A DNA stretch of 12,639 nt from assembly GCA_025774205.1 (NCBI GenBank), contig JALGWK010000019.1, positions 1 through 12,639 of the forward strand. The letters are read 5' to 3'. The DNA is from a bacterium. Its GTDB lineage: Bacteria; Blakebacterota; Blakebacteria; Blakebacterales; Blakebacteraceae. Below the pieces are notes generated by a model that worked only from the letters and a program-made list of their open reading frames with translations, did no database searches and was not told where the DNA came from. Positions within the stretch are counted from its first letter, which is position 1. Each line of letters opens with the position of its first letter. Positions 1-6,879 of the stretch are shown one piece after another. A program made the position numbers and the translations under genes.

Positions 1-1045
1 GGAGTTCTCGAGGAAGCGGGACGCGGCCGGAGTGTTCCGGTACGCGGCCGACCTGATGGAGGATGGCCAGGATCCCCGTGGATTCATGCTCGGGTATACC
101 GATCATCTGCGGTTTCTGATCGCGGCTCAGCTCGGGGGAGAAGTAGGACTTGAAAGCCTCCTCGAGGAGGATCGGAAGCGGTACCAGGAGATGGCCGATC
201 TGTTTTCACTCGAGGATCTGCTGAGGCGACTCGAGTTCGCCATCCAGGCGGCCGATTCGCTGCGTGGCAGCCCCCAGCCGTGGATCGCGATGGAGGCGGC
301 GTTCCTGCGGCTCGTCCAGATGGAGGATTCGGTCGATCTGCAGAACCTGCTCGATCGGATCGATTCAGTGCTCGAGTCACCGGGGAATTACCGGCCGGCC
401 GCCTCGGGGGAGAAAGAGGCGGGGAGGGTAGCCGAAAACCCTCCGCCCGATCAGAGGCAGGCAGCGGCTCCGGCCGCTGAGACTGCTGTGGTAGCGGACG
501 GATCCGGGCCCGCCGGAACCGTCGCTGAGAGTGCCGATCCCTCCATTCCTCCCATCGAGGCGTATGAAGGAGAGGTCGAGGTCGATCGGACTGCCGACCG
601 GGATGATACCGGCCGGGTTGGCGGACAGGTCGATATCGGATTCGTGCAGGCACGCTGGAAGGAACTGCTCGATGAGGTCAGGCGCCGCAAGGTCTCGCTC
701 CATGCTTTCATGGCGGAAGCCAGCCTGGAGGGGCTGGAGGAGAACAATCTCGTGCTGACCTTCGAGGGCGAGAACCACACCTTCCATATCAACATGCTCA
801 ACCGGCACTCCGATATCATCCGGGAGGCATCGAAAAAGGTGCTTGGACGCGCCCTCGGAGTGACCTGCTCCAGGGGAGAGGCCCGGTCACAGGAATCTGC
901 CGGCGGCCGTCCAGAGGGACGCTCAGCTGACGTCAACCAGCAGCTGCTGGAACGACTCTGTGATCAGGACGAGAATCTCAAGGAGATCGTGGATATCTTC
1001 AACGCCCGATTGGAAGACGGTCCGGGAGGACGATCGGGTACCTGA
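1..1045 (+). CDS. dnaX: DNA polymerase III subunit gamma/tau, C-terminal part (5' end outside the window)
   Basis: The reading frame is open from the window's first bases (codons from position 2) to TGA at 1043-1045, so this is the 3' end of a longer gene; about 347 residues are visible. DnaX is the clamp-loader ATPase of the replicative polymerase, and tau's C-terminal part bridges polymerase and helicase. The ATPase core is not in view. The first roughly 110 visible residues look like the DnaX collar domain (helical, with RGFMLGYTDHLRFLIAAQ). They are followed by a low-complexity Ala/Pro/Glu/Gly linker at about residues 120-210, then a compact tau-like C-terminal domain with a W-x-ELL start and SLHAFMAEASLEGL. 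The gene sits 17 bases before ybaB and then recR, the classic dnaX-ybaB-recR order. Identity therefore rests on both domain pattern and neighbours. No internal frameshift slip site for making gamma is seen in the visible part. Confidence 0.88.
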   Translation, partial: EFSRKRDAAGVFRYAADLMEDGQDPRGFMLGYTDHLRFLIAAQLGGEVGLESLLEEDRKRYQEMADLFSLEDLLRRLEFAIQAADSLRGSPQPWIAMEAAFLRLVQMEDSVDLQNLLDRIDSVLESPGNYRPAASGEKEAGRVAENPPPDQRQAAAPAAETAVVADGSGPAGTVAESADPSIPPIEAYEGEVEVDRTADRDDTGRVGGQVDIGFVQARWKELLDEVRRRKVSLHAFMAEASLEGLEENNLVLTFEGENHTFHINMLNRHSDIIREASKKVLGRALGVTCSRGEARSQESAGGRPEGRSADVNQQLLERLCDQDENLKEIVDIFNARLEDGPGGRSGT

Positions 1046-1062
1046 CGGGAAAGAGGGAGCGT

Positions 1063-1401
1063 ATGCCGAATCCGTTCGAGGCCGGTTTTCTGAAGAAGAT
1101 TCAGGAGGTCCAGGCGAACCTGGCCAGAGCTCAGGAACTGTTGAAGGATATCAGGGTCGAGGGAACGGCCGCCGGAGGCCTGGTGCAGGCCGTCGTGAAC
1201 GGTCACAAGGAACTGATCGATATCAAGATTGATAAGGATGCCCTGGTCGACGACGATCTTGAGATGCTCGAGGATCTGATCGTCGCAGCCGTTTCGAGCG
1301 CCTCCCAGGCGGCCGAGGAGAAGGCCAGGGAAACCATGGCCGGTGCCACTGGCGGGATGCTGCCGCCCGGGATGGATCTGGGAAGCCTCCTTGGCGGCTG
1401 A
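1063..1401 (+). CDS. ybaB: YbaB/EbfC-family nucleoid-associated DNA-binding protein
   Basis: The product has 112 residues, the normal length for this family of small dimeric DNA-binding proteins that coat the nucleoid. The ATG at 1063 has a GAGGGAG-type ribosome site just upstream. Family marks include the start MPNPFEAGFLKKIQEVQ with a long amphipathic helix (residues about 8-30). A central sheet follows with the GTAAGGLVQAVVNG segment, then an acidic stretch (KDALVDDDLEMLEDLI) and a Gly/Met/Pro-rich tail ending in GSLLGG. It lies between dnaX and recR, as in most bacteria, and its TGA shares one base with the recR start codon, so recR translation is probably coupled to it. A role with RecR in recombination is inferred only from this conserved neighbourhood. 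Confidence 0.93.
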   Translation: MPNPFEAGFLKKIQEVQANLARAQELLKDIRVEGTAAGGLVQAVVNGHKELIDIKIDKDALVDDDLEMLEDLIVAAVSSASQAAEEKARETMAGATGGMLPPGMDLGSLLGG

Positions 1402-2012
1402 TGATAAGCTCGCTTCCCGATGCGGTTGAGGCCCTGATCTCCGAGCTGACCCGGCTTCCCGGGATCGGCCGCAAGACCGCCCAGCGGCTGGCGTTCCATC
1501 TGCTCAAATCGCGCAGTGAGGCGCCGCGGCGACTCGCGGAGGTGCTGGAGCGGGTGGCCCGTGATGTGACCTTCTGTCCCCGATGCAACAACCTTTCCGA
1601 ACAGGGGGAACTGTGCACGATCTGTTCCGCGCCGCGACGGAGCAGCGAAACAGTCTGTGTGGTGGAAACACCGACCGATGTGCTGGCGATCGAGCGGACA
1701 GGACGGTTCAACGGCACCTACCATGTCCTGGGGGGATCGATCAATCCCCTTGAAGGCGTCGGTCCGGAGGACCTGGCGCTCGACGCCCTCTTCGCCCGGA
1801 TTTTGGAGGGCGGAGTCATCGAACTGATCCTCGCCAACAGCGCCACCCTTGAGGGAGATACCACGGCCATGTTCATAGCCCGACAGGTGAAGGGTCAGGA
1901 TATCAAGGTCACCCGGCTGGCCCGGGGAATACCCATGGGCGGTGATCTGGAATTCGCCGACGAGCATACGATATCACGAGCGATCCAGGCCCGCACCGAT
2001 TTCGAGGGCTGA
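1401..2012 (+). CDS. recR: Recombination mediator protein RecR
   Basis: The 203 residues match the usual RecR length (about 200). RecR works with RecO (and RecF) to load RecA onto gapped single-stranded DNA. Visible domains in order: an N-terminal helix-hairpin-helix (TRLPGIGRKTAQRLAFHLL, about 18-36), a four-cysteine zinc finger (C59, C62, C72, C75; CPRC and CTIC), and a Toprim domain from about residue 85 (VCVVETPTDVLAIE, then ANSATLEGDTTA). The C-terminal Walker-B-like region is RLARGIPMGGDLEFADE. ATG at 1401 overlaps the upstream stop by one base (TGATG), and the recR stop overlaps the next ATG in the same way. The Toprim segment reads NSATLEGD where many RecRs have NPTVEGE; this is a mild variation and the acidic residue is kept. 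Confidence 0.97.
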   Translation: MISSLPDAVEALISELTRLPGIGRKTAQRLAFHLLKSRSEAPRRLAEVLERVARDVTFCPRCNNLSEQGELCTICSAPRRSSETVCVVETPTDVLAIERTGRFNGTYHVLGGSINPLEGVGPEDLALDALFARILEGGVIELILANSATLEGDTTAMFIARQVKGQDIKVTRLARGIPMGGDLEFADEHTISRAIQARTDFEG

Positions 2013-2638
2013 TGATCTGGACGATCCCGAACGCGCTGACCGGATTCCGGCTGCTGCTGGTCCCGGTCTTCCTCTGGCTTATCACCCGCGGTACCACCGT
2101 GGGCGCGGTCGTGGGGCTGGCCGTTTTCGCCGTGGCCGGAATCACCGATACGCTCGACGGGTATATTGCCCGGAAATACGGCAGTGATTCCGACCTGGGT
2201 CGTTTCCTCGATCCGCTGGCCGACAAGGTGCTGGTCCTGACTGCCTTCTACTGGGCCGCGATCGGATACGGAGCGTCCCAGAGCTGGTTCAGTATCTGGC
2301 TGGTCCATATCATCGCTCTGCGCGAGATAACCATCACCACCCTTCGCACGGTCCGGAGAATACAGGGACGGCAGGTGGTCACTGCCATCGAAGGCAAGGC
2401 GAAGGCGACCTTTCAGATGGTCACCCTCTCCGTGGTGCTGATCCTGGAGGCCGGCGCCCGGGTTCTCGATGAGTTCGGCGTGGCTCCCGACTGGATCCAC
2501 TCCAATCCGGTCCAGGTGCTGGTCCAGGTACTCTTCACCGCAGTGCTCGTCCTGACGGTTCTTTCCGGGATCCGGTACTTCACGGTGAACGTGACCACCG
2601 CGCCTCTGTCCGCTCCCGGGGAAGGCGAACCGGAATGA
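2012..2638 (+). CDS. pgsA: CDP-diacylglycerol--glycerol-3-phosphate 3-phosphatidyltransferase
   Basis: This integral membrane enzyme transfers a phosphatidyl group from CDP-diacylglycerol to glycerol-3-phosphate, making phosphatidylglycerophosphate, the committed step to phosphatidylglycerol and cardiolipin. The complete CDP-alcohol phosphotransferase signature D-x2-D-G-x2-A-R-x8-G-x3-D-x3-D is present at residues 46-71 (D46, D49, G50, A53, R54, G63, D67, D71). The N-terminus, MIWTIPNALTGFRLLLVP, is typical of PgsA. Hydrophobic segments lie at about 14-26, 31-45, 72-90, 132-148 and 165-185. At 208 residues it is slightly longer than the usual 180-200, with a short hydrophilic tail. Its start shares a base with the recR stop, and its stop overlaps pgpA by four bases, so the next two steps of the lipid pathway are made together. 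Confidence 0.95.
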   Translation: MIWTIPNALTGFRLLLVPVFLWLITRGTTVGAVVGLAVFAVAGITDTLDGYIARKYGSDSDLGRFLDPLADKVLVLTAFYWAAIGYGASQSWFSIWLVHIIALREITITTLRTVRRIQGRQVVTAIEGKAKATFQMVTLSVVLILEAGARVLDEFGVAPDWIHSNPVQVLVQVLFTAVLVLTVLSGIRYFTVNVTTAPLSAPGEGEPE

Positions 2639-3126
2639 CGATCGAGACGAAAAAGGGCCCGATCGGATTTCCGACCTGGATCGCCTGCGGCTTCGGACTC
2701 GGATTCGCTCCCCTGGCTCCCGGAAGCATCTCGACCCTCTTCCTGGTCTTCCTCTTCGGCACCGTGGGACCGATCGAACCGCTCCCCCACGCCATCCTGA
2801 TCGTGGCGATGGTCGTGGTCGGAATCCCTCTCTGCACCACCGCTGAGAAAAAGCTCGGACACGACGCCGGATCGATCGTCTGGGATGAGTTCGTGGGCTT
2901 CGCGGTGGCAACCTGGGGGCTGGTTCAGGCCTATCAGGCCTATGATACCTGGACGATCATCATCATTGCCTGGGTGGCTTTCCGTGTATTCGATGTGATC
3001 AAGATCTGGCCGGTTAATGCCGCAGAGAAACTGCCCCGCGGCTGGGGGATCATCGGAGATGACCTCCTCGCGGGTATCTACGCGAACCTGGCGGTCCGCG
3101 GAATACTGGAGTTGTGGGCGCGGTGA
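2635..3126 (+). CDS. pgpA: Phosphatidylglycerophosphatase A
   Basis: The enzyme removes the phosphate from phosphatidylglycerophosphate to give phosphatidylglycerol, the step after PgsA. The 163 residues match the PgpA family (about 155-170). Family motifs are visible: GFGLGFAPLAPGSIST (19-34) near the N-terminus, the acidic signature IVWDEFVGF (81-89), and the C-terminal FRVFDVIKIWPVNAAEKLP followed by GIIGDDLLAGIYAN (138-151). These carry the conserved acidic residues D84, E85, D120, D142 and D143. Membrane segments are likely at about 34-47, 52-68, 88-100 and 106-118. The ATG at 2635 overlaps the pgsA stop in an ATGA junction, so the two enzymes are probably translationally coupled. The family is magnesium-dependent; that is knowledge of the family, not something seen here. 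Confidence 0.93.
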   Translation: MTIETKKGPIGFPTWIACGFGLGFAPLAPGSISTLFLVFLFGTVGPIEPLPHAILIVAMVVVGIPLCTTAEKKLGHDAGSIVWDEFVGFAVATWGLVQAYQAYDTWTIIIIAWVAFRVFDVIKIWPVNAAEKLPRGWGIIGDDLLAGIYANLAVRGILELWAR

Positions 3127-4427
3127 TCGGAGAAATTACCCGCTCGACTGCTCCCCCCCTCCCGAACGGGCGGGCCGCCCGGGCCCGCATCATCACCATC
3201 GGCGATGAACTCCTGAACGGGATCCGCGTGGATACCAACACCGCCTGGATGGCAGAGCGTCTCACTGATCTGGGTATCGTCACGGAACAGGCCGTTACCG
3301 TCGGTGATGATGAGACTGCCATCGCCGCCGCTGTCCGGGAGGCGATCGAGTGCGTCGGGATCGTTATCGTCAGCGGGGGACTCGGCCCGACGCAGGATGA
3401 TCGCACCAAAAAGGCGATCGCCGATCTGTACGGTGTCGGGATGACCAATCGCCCGGAGGTCGAGCAGGCCGTGCGCGGGTTCTTCGCCGAGAGAGGGCGG
3501 GAGACAACCCCGGTGAACCTCGATCAGGCCCTCGTGCCCGAAGGATTTGAGGCCCGGGTGAATCCACGCGGGACCGCTCCCGGAATGCTGAAGGAGGCAG
3601 AGGGGCGCCTTCTCTTCGTCCTGCCCGGCGTGCCGGGTGAGATGAAAGCCCTTTTCGACGAATGGGTCGGGCCGCTCATCAGAGAACGGTTCGGAGGTCG
3701 GGTGGTGATCCTCCATCGATGGTTCCGGACGACCGGTATCGGGGAATCGGATCTCTTCGATCTCGTGGGAGGACTCGAGGAGATGGCTCCAACCGTGAGC
3801 CTGGCCTATCTCCCTTCGCCGGAGGGAACATCGCTCTACCTGACCGGCCAGGGCGCTCATGAAGAGACGATCGAGAGTATGCTCGACAGCGCCGAGGCCC
3901 ACATCGTGAGACGCGCCCGTTCCTGGCTCTACTCCACCTCCGAAATCGATCTCCCCGGGCATATCGCCGATCTCTTTTCGGAACGGGGGCTGACCCTGGC
4001 CACGGCGGAGTCGTGTACGGGAGGACTGATCGCCAGTCGGCTCACCGATGTTCCGGGCGCCTCGGCATGGTTCCGGAGAGGATGGGTCACCTACTCCGAC
4101 GAGGCGAAGGTAGAGGAACTCGGGATTCCTGATGAATTGATCACCGAATACGGCGCCGTCTCCATCCCGGTGGTCAGTTCGATGGCGACCGGGGCCCGCT
4201 CACGGGCGGGTGTCGATTACGCCATCGCGGTCTCGGGAATCGCCGGGCCGACCGGAGAGAGACCGGGAAAACCGATCGGTTTCACCTGCCTGGCCTGCGC
4301 GGGACCGGACGGGGTGGTGACGAAGGAGCATCTCCTCGGCGCGGGAGGCAGGGCCCGGAACAAGAGAAGATCAATGAGTCTCCTGCTGGACCTGCTGAGG
4401 AGGGTCCTGGAAGGACTCGAGCTTTGA
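3123..4427 (+). CDS. cinA: CinA: competence/damage-inducible protein with C-terminal nicotinamide-nucleotide amidohydrolase domain
   Basis: This is a two-domain protein of about 434 residues. The N-terminal MoaB/MogA-like (COG1058) domain spans about residues 20-185, with TIGDELLNG (25-33), SGGLGPTQDD (84-93) and LPGVPGEM (167-174). The C-terminal PncC domain converts nicotinamide mononucleotide to nicotinic acid mononucleotide for NAD recycling. It starts at about 285 with ATAESCTGG (293-301), whose serine is the family's nucleophile, then VTYSDEAK (322-329) with the partner Tyr and Lys, and SGIAGPTG (371-378). GTG at 3123 is preferred because it overlaps the pgpA stop (GTGA) and has GGAG at 3108-3111 at workable spacing; a GTG at 3114 is possible. 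Even so, the N-terminus runs about 20 residues longer than usual, with a Pro/Arg-rich stretch. cinA close to recA is a frequent arrangement, consistent with a link to competence or repair regulation. Confidence 0.93.
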   Translation: MIGEITRSTAPPLPNGRAARARIITIGDELLNGIRVDTNTAWMAERLTDLGIVTEQAVTVGDDETAIAAAVREAIECVGIVIVSGGLGPTQDDRTKKAIADLYGVGMTNRPEVEQAVRGFFAERGRETTPVNLDQALVPEGFEARVNPRGTAPGMLKEAEGRLLFVLPGVPGEMKALFDEWVGPLIRERFGGRVVILHRWFRTTGIGESDLFDLVGGLEEMAPTVSLAYLPSPEGTSLYLTGQGAHEETIESMLDSAEAHIVRRARSWLYSTSEIDLPGHIADLFSERGLTLATAESCTGGLIASRLTDVPGASAWFRRGWVTYSDEAKVEELGIPDELITEYGAVSIPVVSSMATGARSRAGVDYAIAVSGIAGPTGERPGKPIGFTCLACAGPDGVVTKEHLLGAGGRARNKRRSMSLLLDLLRRVLEGLEL

Positions 4428-4457
4428 ACGATGGATCGGGTGGTCACCGATGCAGAC

Positions 4458-4464
4458 GGAAGGA
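4458..4464 (+). promoter_or_regulatory. Ribosome binding site of thpR (decides the start)
   Basis: GGAAGGA lies eight bases before ATG 4473. The same heptamer occurs at 4409-4415 inside the end of cinA, 15 bases before the competing ATG at 4431, which is too far for good initiation. This spacing supports 4473 as the real start. Confidence 0.7.
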
Positions 4465-4472
4465 CAACTGAG

Positions 4473-5051
4473 ATGAGCATTCGCGGTTTCGTGGCGCTTC
4501 CCATCCCCATGGAGATACGCCAGCATCTTGCACGGCTCGCCCGGTCGGTTCCGCATTCGGCCGGCAGGATCACCTGGGTCAAACCTGAGGCGATCCATCT
4601 TACCTGCGTCTTTCTCGGGGATATCGAGGAGGATCAGGTCGATCCGATCACGGCGGCGCTCGAGGGGGCGGCAGCCGGCAGGGAATCTTTCGTCACCTGC
4701 CTCGACGGGATTGGCGCTTTTCCCGATTTCAGGAAACCGCGCACCATCTGGGTAGGGTATGAAGAGGGCGCGCGCGAAGTCGTGGAACTCAAGCGCGCCA
4801 TCGATGCCGCGCTGGAGCCCATGGGATTCGCGCCTGAGAAACGTCCCTTCCATCCCCACGTTACCCTCGGACGGGTGAAGCAACCTGGCAACGCCAGAGA
4901 TCTTGAACACGCGGCCGCTGAGTGGATCCTGCCGTTCGAGAACTGGATCACCCGCAATCTGATCCTCTTTCAGAGTGAGCTGACGAAGCACGGTCCCAAT
5001 TACACCCCGCTGGCCACGATCCCGATGTCAGACCCCGGGAGTACGGTGTAG
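4473..5051 (+). CDS. thpR: RNA 2',3'-cyclic phosphodiesterase (2H/LigT family)
   Basis: The 192 residues match the family length. 2H phosphoesterases of this group open RNA 2',3'-cyclic phosphates, and the E. coli homologue also acts as an RNA ligase in vitro. Both catalytic H-x-T-x motifs are present: HLTC at 42-45 and HVTL at 129-132. The N-terminus, SIRGFVALPIPMEIRQHL, and the phrase ITWVKPEAIHLTCVFLGD are typical. The start at ATG 4473 is chosen because it begins directly at the family's first strand and has a strong GGAAGGA ribosome site eight bases upstream. An earlier in-frame ATG at 4431 would add 14 unlikely residues and has poorer spacing. It follows cinA by 45 bases and ends the upstream gene block. 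The cellular substrate is not shown by the sequence. Confidence 0.93.
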   Translation: MSIRGFVALPIPMEIRQHLARLARSVPHSAGRITWVKPEAIHLTCVFLGDIEEDQVDPITAALEGAAAGRESFVTCLDGIGAFPDFRKPRTIWVGYEEGAREVVELKRAIDAALEPMGFAPEKRPFHPHVTLGRVKQPGNARDLEHAAAEWILPFENWITRNLILFQSELTKHGPNYTPLATIPMSDPGSTV

Positions 5052-5088
5052 CGAAGATAAGGCGAAAGTCGGCTGGAACCTGTCGACG

Positions 5089-5101
5089 GCCGTAAGACGG
5101 C
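5089..5101 (+). other. Small hairpin upstream of the recA promoter
   Basis: GCCGT (5089-5093) and ACGGC (5097-5101) pair around an AAG loop. The hairpin lies 38 bases after the thpR stop codon. It has no following T run, so it is not a convincing intrinsic terminator; it may be chance in GC-rich sequence. Confidence 0.2.
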
Positions 5102-5117
5102 GAACGGCGCAGAGTAG

Positions 5118-5146
5118 TTGAGTCGTCGCTGTTCGGACGGTATACT
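5118..5146 (+). promoter_or_regulatory. Sigma-70-type promoter of recA
   Basis: TTGAGT (5118-5123) and TATACT (5141-5146) are separated by exactly 17 bases. This is the best promoter-like match I found in the window, and it lies in the only sizeable gap before recA. Transcription would start near 5153, giving a leader of about 80 bases. No E. coli-type CTGT-N8-ACAG or Bacillus-type GAAC-N4-GTTC LexA site overlaps it. The match is by eye and has not been tested. Confidence 0.6.
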
Positions 5147-5235
5147 CAGATTCCAATCCGATCCCCCCGTGACATGCAGGAGAAAGCCGTACCGGGTCCA
5201 CCGGGCGGAAGCTGAGGCAGGGAGGAATCACTCGC

Positions 5236-6306
<1,071 letters not shown>

Positions 6307-6311
6307 TCCGA

Positions 6312-6851
6312 TTGGCACAGACCCCTGAAGAAGCGCGAAAGGCGTGGCGGAAGGCCCTCCTGCTGCTGCGCATCCGACCCCGTTCAGAGATGGAACTGCG
6401 GCGCGCCCTTTCCCGCGCCGCTTTCTCCGAGGGCGTCGTTGAGACGACCATCGAGAGACTGCGGGAGAGCGGGGCCGTGGACGATCGGGCATACGCGAGA
6501 CAGTTCACCGAGGAGCGCCGCCGGCTCAAGCAGCACGCCCCGACAAGGATCGAGAGAGATCTGCGGACACGGGGTATATCGAGCGAAATCGCCCGTCAGG
6601 CGGTCTGGGAAGCATACGAAGAGAGCGCCGGTGATCCGGAGGCGCGTCTGCTCGATGAAGGATTGACCCTTCTGAGGAGCCGACAGGTTCATTACACTGA
6701 CCTGAAGCCGGAGGTTGCTTTTCGTCGGATGGCAGGACTTCTCGAGCGGGCGGGTTACCCGGGCCAGGTTGCCCGGGACGCGGTGGAGAGGGTGATCGAG
6801 GAGATGGCGTCAGATGGGTTGCTCGAGTTGCCGCCGGAGGAGCCATGGTAG
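6312..6851 (+). CDS. recX: Regulatory protein RecX
   Basis: RecX binds RecA filaments and modulates their growth and activities. The 179 residues fit the family (about 150-200). The sequence shows the typical three-helix RecX repeats: AWRKALLLLRIRPRSEMELR with L-x3-F/A spacing near the start, then ERLRESGAVDDRAYARQFTE, the most recognisable RecX phrase (about 50-69). RIERDLRTRGISSEIARQAV comes next, and a third repeat, RMAGLLERAGYPGQVARDAV, near the C-terminus. The start is TTG 6312, five bases after the recA stop. No clear ribosome site is visible, so translation probably depends on ribosomes finishing recA. The start is the least certain part; an ATC or CTG a few codons upstream cannot be excluded. 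alaS begins 28 bases after the stop. Confidence 0.9.
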   Translation: MAQTPEEARKAWRKALLLLRIRPRSEMELRRALSRAAFSEGVVETTIERLRESGAVDDRAYARQFTEERRRLKQHAPTRIERDLRTRGISSEIARQAVWEAYEESAGDPEARLLDEGLTLLRSRQVHYTDLKPEVAFRRMAGLLERAGYPGQVARDAVERVIEEMASDGLLELPPEEPW

Positions 6852-6879
6852 AGTCCCGGACCGGGGGCCGGAAAGAGAT

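Noticed and set aside
1895-2911. 338-codon minus-strand frame across recR, pgsA and pgpA
   Set aside because: It overlaps three well-supported genes, is Arg/Ser/Pro-rich at its start and has no domain.
4431-4472. Longer thpR start at ATG 4431
   Set aside because: Ribosome-site spacing is poor, and the added 14 residues precede the normal family start.
5174-5215. 13-codon leader ORF (ATG to TGA) before recA
   Set aside because: There is no ribosome site upstream and no sign of attenuation structure; short ORFs of this size are expected by chance.
6814-6879. Longer alaS start overlapping recX
   Set aside because: The added residues are Cys/Arg-rich and unlike AlaS; ATG 6880 begins exactly at the family N-terminus.
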